From positions 1 to 64,000 of the forward strand of contig NZ_FOVI01000005.1 of assembly GCF_900115115.1 (NCBI RefSeq): a stretch of 64,000 nt of DNA, written 5' to 3'. The position numbers and the translations under genes are program-made. Positions 27,816 to 36,423 of the stretch are shown piece after piece. Positions within the stretch are counted from its first letter, which is position 1; each line of letters starts with the position of its first letter. This DNA comes from Paenimyroides ummariense. GTDB lineage: Bacteria; Bacteroidota; Bacteroidia; Flavobacteriales; Flavobacteriaceae. The notes under the pieces are model-generated. The model saw only the letters and a list, made by a program, of their open reading frames with translations. It was not told where the DNA came from and searched no databases.

Positions 27816-28757
27816 CTATGCGTCTGGTGCACTTGCTTGCGGTGCTGCCAAACTATCGTTTTTAACGGGTGCCACACCTGCCGATGCCGCAACCTTATCG
27901 CCTTCTGGTGCTTTGCCATCTGCCGGATTTGTACCTTGAAGCGATAAAATATAACTTGCTACTTTTTGAATATCGCTTGGTTTAATTTGCTGTTTCCAAG
28001 CAACCATTCCTTTACCGTCGCGACCACCTTCCATAATGGTATTAAAGATTTCTTTAACATCGCCACCTAAAATCCAGTATTCGTCTGCCAAGTTAGGACC
28101 GATACCACCACCACCATCGGCACGGTGACACGCCACACAATTACTATCGAAAATAGCTTTACCTGCAGCAATATCGCCCGCATCGGTCAATAAAACCACT
28201 TTGTCTGCTGTAAGTAAATCGGGAGCAGTTTTCTTGTACTCTTCGATTTCTTTTTGAGCGATCATCATATCCTTTTCTAACTCTTGAATCTGATTATCGC
28301 CACCAAACAAATGGTATTTACCAATGTAGATTACTCCAAAAATAATTGTGGCATAGAAAAGATACACCCACCATGGCGGTAAATCGTTGTCAAGCTCTTT
28401 AATACCATCGTAATCATGCTCTAACTCAATTTCTTTTTCATCTTCTAAACCACGAGTTTTGGTTAGTTTTTGCAGAAGATTTTTAACCAACGGCAATTGC
28501 GAAATTGGTGTATTATCTAATGCTTCTTTCTGTGCGCGTTCTTCGGGCGACATAAGTTGGTTAATGATATTGTTAGATGCACTTGCTACAATTTCCAGCG
28601 CAATAATCACCAACAAAATCAATCCTAAAAGAGCTAACACAGACGGATATTCAATAATCATTGGTTTATCGCCCGAGTCTATGAAATAATCTAAAATTCC
28701 GTAACAAGCAAAAAATATTAGCGGAACACGGACATATACAGGGAAAAATCTTTTCAT
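27816..28757 (-). CDS. ccoP: cbb3-type cytochrome c oxidase subunit III (CcoP), single-heme form
   Basis: A 313-residue membrane-bound c-type cytochrome that passes electrons to the oxidase core. The N-terminal half has two hydrophobic segments (about residues 8-25 and 38-60) absent from the short proteobacterial form, then the classic CcoP anchor DNDLPPWWVYLFYATIIFGVIYIGKYHLFGG. Only one CxxCH motif is seen (CVACH in FDSNCVACHRADGGGGIGPNL), where the proteobacterial subunit has two. The C-terminus is an Ala/Pro-rich tail. Starts two bases after ccoQ. Confidence 0.93.
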   Translation of the reverse strand: MKRFFPVYVRVPLIFFACYGILDYFIDSGDKPMIIEYPSVLALLGLILLVIIALEIVASASNNIINQLMSPEERAQKEALDNTPISQLPLVKNLLQKLTKTRGLEDEKEIELEHDYDGIKELDNDLPPWWVYLFYATIIFGVIYIGKYHLFGGDNQIQELEKDMMIAQKEIEEYKKTAPDLLTADKVVLLTDAGDIAAGKAIFDSNCVACHRADGGGGIGPNLADEYWILGGDVKEIFNTIMEGGRDGKGMVAWKQQIKPSDIQKVASYILSLQGTNPADGKAPEGDKVAASAGVAPVKNDSLAAPQASAPDA

Positions 28758-28759
28758 AA

Positions 28760-28963
28760 CTATAAATTCATATTGGTTTGACCTTCGTTTTCGTCGGCAT
28801 TTTGCAACGGCAACTTACTTAATTCGTTCAAGGCACTTTTTTTATAGGTAAATACCCAAATAATTAAGCCCGTGAAGAACAAAAAGAAGATAAGCAAGGC
28901 GATAATTGGATAAATTTCTATACCAGAAATGGTATCCATATTGTGTTTTATAAACTTCAACAT
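28760..28963 (-). CDS. ccoQ: CcoQ-like small subunit of cbb3 oxidase
   Basis: A 67-residue single-pass membrane protein (helix IYPIIALLIFFLFFTGLIIWVF) in the ccoQ position between ccoNO and ccoP. In other bacteria CcoQ stabilises the oxidase complex. The start could be the Met at position 9 instead. Position in the operon is the main evidence. Confidence 0.82.
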   Translation of the reverse strand: MLKFIKHNMDTISGIEIYPIIALLIFFLFFTGLIIWVFTYKKSALNELSKLPLQNADENEGQTNMNL

Positions 28964-28966
28964 AAC

Positions 28967-31153
28967 CTATTCGTTTTTATCTTTAACCTTAATATCAGTT
29001 CCTAAACGTTGTAAATACGCAATTAAAGCAGTGATTTCTCTTTCGCTCATAGGAACAAATTTTTCTCCGTTTGCTTCGGCAGCTTTTTTACTGGCTTCGT
29101 ACGATTTTACAAAATCAGGATCACTCTTTAAATTTTCTTCGATTTTTTGCGCTTGAATTTGGATCGATTTTTTAGCGTTTGCAATTTCTTCATCGGTATA
29201 AGGAACACCCAATTTCTGCATTACGCGCATTTTGGTTTCTACTTCGGTAAGATCCATTGCTTCGTTATCAAACAACCATTTGTAACCCGGCATGATTGAT
29301 CCCGGCGAGGTACTTTGCGGATCGTACATGTGGTTGAAATGCCAGTTGTCTGAATATTTGGCTCCTAAACGGTGTAAATCGGGCCCGGTACGTTTTGATC
29401 CCCATAAGAACGGATAATCGTAAACATATTCTCCTGATTTTGAGTATTCGCCGTAACGTTCTACTTCACTTCTGAATGGTCGAACCATTTGCGAGTGACA
29501 GTTCACACAACCTTCACGAATGTAAAGATCACGACCTTCTAACTCTAACGGCGTGTATGGTTTTACACTTGATATGGTTTGTATGTTAGAATCTACCACC
29601 AATGTTGGTACAATCTGAATAATTCCACCAATTAAAATAGCTATTGTTGCTAAAATTGTTAATTGAATTGGTTTACGTTCTAACCATGCGTGGAATCTTT
29701 CACCGCGAACACGCTTTGGAGAAATTTGTGACAATGCCGGAGCTTCAGCCAATTCGTCTTCTACTTTTGGTGCAGCAGTCATTGTTTTGTAAATATTGTA
29801 AACAAGAACTAAAATACCAATTAAATAAAGCGATCCACCTACCGCACGCATGGCGTACATTGGCATAATAGCCGTTACAGTTTCAAGGAAGTTACCGTAT
29901 TTTAATGTTCCATCTGGGTTGAACTGTTTCCACATCATGTGCTGACTAAAACCTGCGACATATAAAGGAATGGTGTATAAAATAATTCCTAAAGTACCGA
30001 TCCAGAAATGGAAGTTTGCTAGTTTTTTAGAATATAATTCTGTTTTTGCAATTCTTGGCAGTAACCAATACATAATGGCGAATGCCATAAATCCGTTCCA
30101 AGCCAAAGCACCAACGTGTACGTGAGCTACAATCCAATCGGTATAATGGGCAATTGCGTTAACGTTTTTCAAAGAAAGCATTGGTCCTTCAAAAGTAGCC
30201 ATACCATAACCGGTAATTGCAACTACGAAGAATTTTAAAACTGGTTCTGTTCTAACTTTATCCCAAGCACCACGAAGTGTTAACAATCCGTTGATCATAC
30301 CACCCCAAGACGGTGCAATAAGCATTACAGAAAATACTACTCCCAAGTTTTGTGCCCATTCTGGAAGTGCCGTGTACAACAAGTGGTGTGGACCTGCCCA
30401 GATGTATAAAAAGATTAACGACCAAAAGTGAATGATTGACAAGCGATACGAATAAACCGGACGATTGGCAATTTTAGGCAAAAAGTAATACATTAAACCT
30501 AAAAACGGTGTTGTTAAGAAAAATGCTACCGCGTTATGACCATACCACCATTGCACCAAAGCATCTTGCACCCCTGCGTAAACCGAATACGATTTCCACA
30601 TGTTCACAGGTAGTTCGATATTATTAAAAATATGTAGAACAGCTACTGTAACAAACGTTGCCAGGTAAAACCATATAGCAACATACAGGTGGCGCTCTCT
30701 ACGTTTAATAATGGTCATAATCATATTAATACCAAAAACAACCCAAACAACTGCAATAGTAATATCAATTGGCCATTCTAATTCGGCATATTCTTTAGAC
30801 GATGTATAACCCAAAGGCAACGTAATAGCTGCTGCCACAATAATAAGCTGCCATCCCCAGAAGTTAATATTACTTAAAAGATCGCTATACATTCTGGTTT
30901 TTAGCAAGCGTTGTAATGAGTAATAAACGCCCGCAAAAATGGTATTACCCACAAAGGCAAAAATAACTGCATTGGTGTGTAAAGGACGAAGCCTACCGAA
31001 ACTTAACCACGGAATATTGTCTGTGATGTTCGGAAATATAAACATAATTGCTAAAAGCAATCCTACCAGCATACCTACAACTCCGAAAAGTATTGCGGCA
31101 TACAGGAACTTCTTAACAATTTTGTTATCGTAATAAAATTGTTGCACTTCCAT
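28967..31153 (-). CDS. ccoNO: cbb3-type cytochrome c oxidase, fused subunits I and II (CcoN-CcoO)
   Basis: A 728-residue fusion of the catalytic subunit CcoN (about residues 1-460, twelve or so transmembrane helices, with the active-site segments QWWYGHNAVAFFL and AHVHVGALAWNGF) and the mono-heme subunit CcoO (about 500-728, heme motif CVNCHSQM followed by RPFRSEVERYGEYSKSGEY). It reduces O2 to water with high affinity and pumps protons. The CcoN-CcoO fusion is known in Bacteroidota. It is followed by ccoQ (3 bp) and preceded by ccoS (9 bp). Confidence 0.96.
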   Translation of the reverse strand: MEVQQFYYDNKIVKKFLYAAILFGVVGMLVGLLLAIMFIFPNITDNIPWLSFGRLRPLHTNAVIFAFVGNTIFAGVYYSLQRLLKTRMYSDLLSNINFWGWQLIIVAAAITLPLGYTSSKEYAELEWPIDITIAVVWVVFGINMIMTIIKRRERHLYVAIWFYLATFVTVAVLHIFNNIELPVNMWKSYSVYAGVQDALVQWWYGHNAVAFFLTTPFLGLMYYFLPKIANRPVYSYRLSIIHFWSLIFLYIWAGPHHLLYTALPEWAQNLGVVFSVMLIAPSWGGMINGLLTLRGAWDKVRTEPVLKFFVVAITGYGMATFEGPMLSLKNVNAIAHYTDWIVAHVHVGALAWNGFMAFAIMYWLLPRIAKTELYSKKLANFHFWIGTLGIILYTIPLYVAGFSQHMMWKQFNPDGTLKYGNFLETVTAIMPMYAMRAVGGSLYLIGILVLVYNIYKTMTAAPKVEDELAEAPALSQISPKRVRGERFHAWLERKPIQLTILATIAILIGGIIQIVPTLVVDSNIQTISSVKPYTPLELEGRDLYIREGCVNCHSQMVRPFRSEVERYGEYSKSGEYVYDYPFLWGSKRTGPDLHRLGAKYSDNWHFNHMYDPQSTSPGSIMPGYKWLFDNEAMDLTEVETKMRVMQKLGVPYTDEEIANAKKSIQIQAQKIEENLKSDPDFVKSYEASKKAAEANGEKFVPMSEREITALIAYLQRLGTDIKVKDKNE

Positions 31154-31162
31154 AAATAATAA

Positions 31163-31342
31163 TTAATTTGATTGTTTTTGTTTTTTTCCTTTTTTTTCTT
31201 TGATCTCATCGTCGAACAGCATTCTCACCGACGGTGTATACTGATCATCGAATTGTCCGCTTTTTACTGATTTTATGAAGAGGGTCAGAAAAACGGCTGC
31301 TACAAATATGCTAATGCATATTAAAATGTAAATTACGCCCAT
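31163..31342 (-). CDS. ccoS: cbb3-type cytochrome oxidase assembly protein CcoS
   Basis: A 59-residue single-pass protein: MGVIYILICISIFVAAVFLTLF helix, then KSVKSGQFDDQYTPSVRMLF (the conserved SGQFDD motif) and a basic tail. CcoS is needed for cofactor insertion into the cbb3 oxidase in Rhodobacter. It is the first gene of the operon, 9 bp before ccoNO. A -7 box TAGCTTTG lies at 31359-31366 (minus strand), giving a very short leader. Confidence 0.93.
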   Translation of the reverse strand: MGVIYILICISIFVAAVFLTLFIKSVKSGQFDDQYTPSVRMLFDDEIKEKKGKKQKQSN

Positions 31343-31743
31343 ACCTTAAATCTTTGTACAAAGCTATAATTGGCAGATTTAATAAAATATGATAAATGTC
31401 AGTTTGCAATTTTAATTTTAAGATTTTATTTATTAATCTAGATTAAGTTCTTAATAGAAACATCTTACTAAATTTGAAACTTATTAGGTCTTTATTTTTA
31501 ATATTTTCGAAAGACACCGGCTTTTCAGTTGGTGTCTTTTTTGTTTGGATATTTTTTTCGACTACTTCTCTCCTACTCAAACATTTTTTTTTCATTCTAA
31601 TTTTTAAATCAAAAATAAAACAGTTTTCATCGTTTTAAATCCATATCCTAAAATTATTCTATTACAAATCAACTTAAAAGAAAAATAATCATACAAACAT
31701 CTTTTAATAATCAATTAAACAGATTTATTTTCTTAAATAACAC
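31343..31743. other. Intergenic region between the divergent cbb3 and methionine operons
   Basis: No protein gene is visible. It holds the cco promoter end (near 31359), a plus-strand -7-like box TAAATTTG (31469-31476), an orphan plus-strand terminator (31510-31543) and about 200 bp of AT-rich sequence before the methionine promoter. Confidence 0.5.
31469..31543 (+). ncRNA. Candidate short RNA ending at an orphan terminator
   Basis: A strong hairpin (11 pairs including two G-U, 31511-31538, 6-nt loop) followed by a T run is typical of an intrinsic terminator, but no gene precedes it on the plus strand. A -7-like box at 31469-31476 would give an RNA of about 60 nt. GTCTTT at 31488-31493 can pair with AAAGAC at 31510-31515, an alternative fold that would disrupt the terminator. 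Expression is unproven. Confidence 0.35.
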
Positions 31744-31773
31744 TTGTTTTTAGAAAATATATAACTACATTTG
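31744..31773 (+). promoter_or_regulatory. Promoter of the methionine operon
   Basis: Exact match to the flavobacterial consensus: TTG at 31744-31746, 19-nt spacer, TACATTTG at 31766-31773. Predicted transcription start is about 31780, just ahead of the leader peptide. Confidence 0.75.
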
Positions 31774-31791
31774 CTTCGTTAAAAAATAACA

Positions 31792-31854
31792 ATGACAACA
31801 ACTAACCTTTATAAAATGTACATGTTTATGATGATGCGTAAAGCGTCGGAATAA
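31792..31854 (+). CDS. Methionine-rich leader peptide
   Basis: A 20-codon ORF encoding MTTTNLYKMYMFMMMRKASE: five methionines in the eight codons at 31816-31839, including three in a row, immediately upstream of an antiterminator/terminator pair and a methionine biosynthesis operon. This is the layout expected of a ribosome-mediated attenuator, in which scarcity of charged Met-tRNA stalls the ribosome at the Met codons. The stop codon at 31852-31854 lies two bases before the antiterminator, so a ribosome finishing the peptide would mask its 5' arm. Three early Thr codons may add a threonine input, as the operon also contains thrA. Confidence 0.82.
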   Translation: MTTTNLYKMYMFMMMRKASE

Positions 31855-31855
31855 A

Positions 31856-31913
31856 CTATACCTTAAACCCAAATTTGTTTAATCCTTTAGGTATAGCCCT
31901 GAAGGATTTTTTT
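31856..31913 (+). promoter_or_regulatory. Transcription attenuator: antiterminator/terminator pair
   Basis: Antiterminator: CTATACC (31856-31862) pairs with GGTATAG (31890-31896), and TTAAAC (31863-31868) with GTTTAA (31877-31882). Terminator: 31881-31891 pairs with 31898-31908 (11 pairs with one U-G, 6-nt loop), followed by a T run to 31913. The two folds share 31881-31896 and are mutually exclusive. Stalling at the leader Met codons leaves 31856 onward free, favouring read-through; completing the leader covers it, favouring termination. Confidence 0.82.
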
Positions 31914-31925
31914 ATGGAATTTATC

Positions 31926-32861
31926 ATGATCAAAAAAATAATACCAAAACAGTTTACCAGTCATTTTGCAGATAAAGATTGCGAAATCAGTTATCAGTGG
32001 ATTTGTACTTACAATGAATCCAAACCAACGCTTGTTATTCTACATGCGCTAACAGGGAACAGTACGGTTACGGGCGAAAATGGTTGGTGGAACGAATTGG
32101 TTGGAGTTTCAAAAGTGATTGACACTGCTAAATATAACATTCTGTCAATTGATACTTTAGGTAACGGATACGCAACAAATACCCACGAAAATATTCATTC
32201 AGTAGAAAAAATGAGCGTTAACGATATTGCAAAAATTAATCTTTGGTTGTTGAATGAATTAGAATTGAGAAAAGATATTTCAATTATCGGTGGAAGTTTG
32301 GGCGGAGCAATTGCTTGGGAAATGTGGAAAGAGAATCCGGAATTGTTTGATAAGTTGATAAGTATTGGCGCGAATCCGTTTGAAGATCATTGGATTAAAG
32401 CAATTACTTTTTTACAGAACGATCTTTTACAAAACGATAATGGTTACGAAAAAGCGCGAATGTGGTCGATGCTTTTTTACAGAAATGCTTTAGGAATCAA
32501 CAATAAATTTAAAAGCAGTAATCAGACAATAGAAGATTGGTTGGTGTATCACGGAAATTCACTAAAAAAACGATTTTCGAAAAAATCATATCAAATCATG
32601 AATCATTTGTTAGGATCGATAGGAAAAGGAATCAATAAAGATCAATACCTAAAAGCATCTCAAAAAAGCAACACGAAAATTGTGATTGTAAGCATTTCAT
32701 CAGACTGGTTGTTTCATCCGCAACATCAAATAGAATGGACAAATGAACTAGCAAAAACATACAAAAACGTAACGCATCACTCTTTAGAATCAACACACGG
32801 ACACGATGCTTTTTTAATAGAATTTAAAAAATTAGAAGAAATATTAGCACCTTATTTATGA
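31926..32861 (+). CDS. Homoserine O-acyltransferase-like protein (MetX family)
   Basis: A 311-residue alpha/beta-hydrolase fold protein of the MetX type, which acylates homoserine with an acyl-CoA, the first committed step to methionine. The triad is visible: Ser124 in IGGSLGG, Asp in SSDWLFHP, His in THGHDAF. The family segment LVILHALTGNS is at about residues 36-46 and WWNELVG at 54-60. It is shorter than the usual 350-380. The first gene of the operon; the ATG at 31926 is preferred over 31914, which lies in the terminator T run. It overlaps thrA by 4 nt. Acetyl versus succinyl specificity is not decided here. Confidence 0.88.
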   Translation: MIKKIIPKQFTSHFADKDCEISYQWICTYNESKPTLVILHALTGNSTVTGENGWWNELVGVSKVIDTAKYNILSIDTLGNGYATNTHENIHSVEKMSVNDIAKINLWLLNELELRKDISIIGGSLGGAIAWEMWKENPELFDKLISIGANPFEDHWIKAITFLQNDLLQNDNGYEKARMWSMLFYRNALGINNKFKSSNQTIEDWLVYHGNSLKKRFSKKSYQIMNHLLGSIGKGINKDQYLKASQKSNTKIVIVSISSDWLFHPQHQIEWTNELAKTYKNVTHHSLESTHGHDAFLIEFKKLEEILAPYL

Positions 32862-35263
32862 GCAAAGTATTAAAATTCGGAGGAAAATCACTGGCAAGTT
32901 TACACACAAACAACAACTTGCTGAACATTATAGCCAATTATTTAGAAACATCAACGTTAATTATCGTTGTATCGGCAATTGGCAACACAACCGATTTGCT
33001 GTTGGAATTGCTTGAAAAAGCAAAAGAAAACAAACCTTACACAGATCAATTACAAGAACTTAATGCATTAAATTTTTATCCACAGATAAATACCGAAGAG
33101 CATTTTAAGTTGATCGAAAACATTTTGCAAGGCGTTTCGTTAATTCAGGATTACAGCGCAAAAGTTCAGGATTTATTGTTGGCTCAAGGCGAATTAATCA
33201 GTTCAAAAGTAGTAACGCAACTGTTATTAAATCAAGGTTTACAGGCAACTTTTGTAAACAGTTCGCAATTAATTAAAACCGATGCTTATTTTACCGCAGC
33301 AAATGTAAATGAAACTTTAACCGAATTAGCTGTTAAAACCGAATTTGAAAAATTATCTGATAAAAAACTGATTGTTTTAGGTGGATTTATTGGCAGTACT
33401 GCAGAAAATGAAATTACAACTTTAGGCAGAAACGGCAGTAATTTAACCGCAGCGCTAATTGCAAATTATACTCAGGCTGAAGAATTTTTAAATTTTACGC
33501 ATGTTGATGGTATTTACACCGCAAATCCGGAATGGGTTGCATCTGCCAAACGAATTGAACATTTAAACTACAGCGAAGCGAATGAATTGGCTACTTTCGG
33601 GGCTTCGATTCTACATGCAAAAACCATTGTTCCGTTGATTGATAAGAAAATTCCGTTACGAATTTTAAACACCTTGAATCCTGACAGCACGGGAACATTA
33701 ATTTCTGCAGAACCAACACCAAATGGAGTAAAATCGTTAACGGTTCTTCAAAACGTAGCATTGATTAATTTTCATGGTAAAGGTTTGTTTGGAAAAGTGG
33801 GAGTCGATGCTCGAATTTTTAATGCACTGGCAAAAAACAACATCAGCGTAAGTGTTATTTCTCAAGGTTCGTCTGAGCGTGGATTAGGATTTGTCGTAAA
33901 TGATTCAGAAGCAACTTCAGCAAAAGAAATTTTAGAACACGAATTTCAGCACGATTTTTATACAAAAGATGTCGAAAACATCAGTATTAACAACAATATT
34001 GCCGTAGTTTCAATTATTGGGCAAGATCTAAAATCGTTTCACAAACCTTACAGCGCGTTGGTAAAAAACGGCATTGTTCCTATTCTTTTCAACAACTCGG
34101 TTTCGGGAAAAAACATCAGTTTGGTGATCGAAAAAGAACAATTTAAAAAAGCATTGCACGTAATTCACGGACAAATTTTCGGCGTGAATAAAACCGTTAA
34201 TATTGCCGTTGTTGGCAAAGGAACTGTAGGCAGTGTGTTGATTGACCAAATTGTTGCATCGAAAAATCAGATTTCCGAACGTAAAAATATCGATTTAAAC
34301 ATTTTTGCAATTGCCAATTCGCATTCGGTTTACTTCAGTACAAACGGTTTCAACACCAATTGGCAAGATCAGTTCAATATTCCGCAACCAAATTCGCTTT
34401 CATCAATCATAGAATATGCAAAAGAGAATCATTTAGAGAATTTAATTTTAATTGATAATACGGCGGCAGAATCACTTCCAAACCGCTATAATGATTTTAT
34501 TGATAATGGATTTGATATCGTTTCATCGAACAAAATTGCGAATACGCTTTCGTTTGAATTTTATAAAAATTTGCGTGAAAATCTAAAGAAAAATCAGAAA
34601 CAATATTTATACGAAACCAATGTTGGTGCGGGTTTACCTTTGATCGATAATATAAAATTACTGCATTTATCGGGCGAAAATATAACCAAAATAAAAGGTG
34701 TTTTTTCGGGAACTTTGAGTTACATTTTTAATCTGTTTTCGGTAGAAAATAAACCGTTTTCTGAAGTTTTAAGAGCAGCGATTGAAAAAGGATTTACCGA
34801 ACCCGATCCTCGTGATGATTTATCGGGAACCGATGTTGCCCGTAAATTATTGATTCTTGCCCGCGAATTAGATTTAGAAAATGAACTGCAAGATATTTCC
34901 ATTCAAAATTTAATTCCTACTGAATTTCAATCATTAACCGTTCAAGAATTTTTAGCACAATTAAGCGGATTAAACAATCATTACGATGATTTAAAGCAGC
35001 AGTTAAAAGCAAACGAAGTTTTACGTTACGTTGGCGAATTATCGGGTGATTTACAACAACAAAAAGGCGTTTTAGAAACCAAATTAGTAAAAGTAGATAA
35101 AAATTCTGCTTTGGGACAATTATCGGGATCTGACAGTATTTTCGAGATTTATACCGAATCTTATGGCGACAGACCAATTATTATTCAAGGAGCCGGAGCC
35201 GGAGCACATGTTACTGCACGCGGCGTTTTTGGAGATATTTTACGTTTAGCAGAAAAAAAATAG
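32858..35263 (+). CDS. thrA: Bifunctional aspartate kinase/homoserine dehydrogenase
   Basis: An 801-residue two-domain enzyme supplying homoserine for methionine and threonine. The N-terminal aspartokinase domain (about 1-285; KFGGKSLASL, a T-to-K variant of the usual KFGGTS, and FTHVDGIYTANP) is followed by an ACT regulatory region (about 290-440) and a C-terminal homoserine dehydrogenase (from VNIAVVGKGTVGSVL, about 445, through LYETNVGAGLPLIDNIK and GLSGTDVARKLLILAREL-like DLSGTDVARKLLILAREL). It overlaps the metX-like gene by 4 nt and is followed by the trans-sulfuration enzyme after 2 bp, in an operon controlled by the Met leader. Confidence 0.95.
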   Translation: MSKVLKFGGKSLASLHTNNNLLNIIANYLETSTLIIVVSAIGNTTDLLLELLEKAKENKPYTDQLQELNALNFYPQINTEEHFKLIENILQGVSLIQDYSAKVQDLLLAQGELISSKVVTQLLLNQGLQATFVNSSQLIKTDAYFTAANVNETLTELAVKTEFEKLSDKKLIVLGGFIGSTAENEITTLGRNGSNLTAALIANYTQAEEFLNFTHVDGIYTANPEWVASAKRIEHLNYSEANELATFGASILHAKTIVPLIDKKIPLRILNTLNPDSTGTLISAEPTPNGVKSLTVLQNVALINFHGKGLFGKVGVDARIFNALAKNNISVSVISQGSSERGLGFVVNDSEATSAKEILEHEFQHDFYTKDVENISINNNIAVVSIIGQDLKSFHKPYSALVKNGIVPILFNNSVSGKNISLVIEKEQFKKALHVIHGQIFGVNKTVNIAVVGKGTVGSVLIDQIVASKNQISERKNIDLNIFAIANSHSVYFSTNGFNTNWQDQFNIPQPNSLSSIIEYAKENHLENLILIDNTAAESLPNRYNDFIDNGFDIVSSNKIANTLSFEFYKNLRENLKKNQKQYLYETNVGAGLPLIDNIKLLHLSGENITKIKGVFSGTLSYIFNLFSVENKPFSEVLRAAIEKGFTEPDPRDDLSGTDVARKLLILARELDLENELQDISIQNLIPTEFQSLTVQEFLAQLSGLNNHYDDLKQQLKANEVLRYVGELSGDLQQQKGVLETKLVKVDKNSALGQLSGSDSIFEIYTESYGDRPIIIQGAGAGAHVTARGVFGDILRLAEKK

Positions 35264-35265
35264 TC

Positions 35266-36423
35266 ATGAAAAAAGAAACATTAGCAATAAGAAATCAAAC
35301 CGAACGCACGCAATATTTAGAACACAGCACGCCGTTATTTTTAACATCAAGCTTTGTTTTTGAAGACACAGAAGACATGCGCGCATCGTTCGCAGAAGAA
35401 AAAGATCGAAACATTTATTCACGCTTTAGCAACCCAAATGTATCCGAATTTATAGAGAAAATGGTGTTGCTTGAAAATGCCGAAGACGGTGTTGGCTTTG
35501 CAACCGGAATGGCTGCGGTTTACAATACGTTGGTGACGTTTCTAAACAGTGGCGATCACATTGTTTCTGCAAGCAGCGTTTTTGGTTCAACTCACACGTT
35601 GTTCACAAAATATCTGCCAAAATGGAACATTGAAACTACGTATTTCAACATCAGCGAACCTGAATCAATCGAAGCTAAAATACAATCGAACACTAAAATA
35701 TTGTTTGTTGAAACACCTACAAACCCTGGAGTTGAAATAATTGATCTGGATTTTTTGGGCGATTTAGCGAAAAAACACAACCTATTATTAATTGTTGATA
35801 ATACGTTAGCAACGCCAATTATTCAAAACCCGATTGATTTCGGTGCTCATTTGGTTATTCATTCGGCTACAAAATTAATCGATGGTCAAGGCAGAGCATT
35901 AGGAGGTGTAACTGTTGGATCAAAAGAACTGATACGCGAAATTTATCTATTTTCTCGCAACACAGGCCCTTCATTAGCGCCTTTTAACGCTTGGATTTTT
36001 TCTAAAAGCTTGGAAACTTTATCAATCAGAGTAGAAAAACATAGTGAAAATGCTTTGAAAGTTGCTCAATTTTTAGAAAGTCATCCGGCGGTTTCCAATG
36101 TAAAATATCCATTTTTACCGTCGCATCCACAGTATCAAATCGCAAAAAAACAAATGAAATTGGGCGGAAACATTATTGCTTTTGAATTAAACGGAGGAAA
36201 AGATGCAGGTAAAAAGTTTATCGATTCTATAAAACTGTTTTCAATTTCAGCAAACTTGGGCGATACACGAACCATTGTCACGCATCCGGCAACCTCAACA
36301 CACAGCAAATTAAACACAACCGAACTTGCCGAAGCCAATTTAACTGAAGGTTTAATACGAATTTCGGTTGGTTTAGAACATATCGACGATATTATTACCG
36401 AACTAAATACCTCTTTTTTATAA
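35266..36423 (+). CDS. Trans-sulfuration family PLP enzyme (O-acylhomoserine sulfhydrylase-like)
   Basis: A 385-residue Cys/Met metabolism PLP-dependent enzyme. The PLP lysine lies in [18 protein letters not shown]; upstream are YSRFSNPNV and GMAAVYNTL, and VETPTNPG and VDNTLATP form the cofactor pocket. The GQGR segment resembles MetZ (O-succinylhomoserine sulfhydrylase), so direct sulfhydrylation of acylhomoserine to homocysteine is the best guess; cystathionine gamma-synthase is the alternative. Its position between thrA and metH supports a methionine role. It shares one base with metH. Confidence 0.9.
   Translation: MKKETLAIRNQTERTQYLEHSTPLFLTSSFVFEDTEDMRASFAEEKDRNIYSRFSNPNVSEFIEKMVLLENAEDGVGFATGMAAVYNTLVTFLNSGDHIVSASSVFGSTHTLFTKYLPKWNIETTYFNISEPESIEAKIQSNTKILFVETPTNPGVEIIDLDFLGDLAKKHNLLLIVDNTLATPIIQNPIDFGAHLVIHSATKLIDGQGRALGGVTVGSKELIREIYLFSRNTGPSLAPFNAWIFSKSLETLSIRVEKHSENALKVAQFLESHPAVSNVKYPFLPSHPQYQIAKKQMKLGGNIIAFELNGGKDAGKKFIDSIKLFSISANLGDTRTIVTHPATSTHSKLNTTELAEANLTEGLIRISVGLEHIDDIITELNTSFL

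Noticed and set aside
31343..31925. Possible SAM riboswitch upstream of the metX-like gene
   Set aside because: The conserved leader features are a Met-rich ORF and an antiterminator/terminator pair; I could not find SAM-I or SAM-II core motifs.
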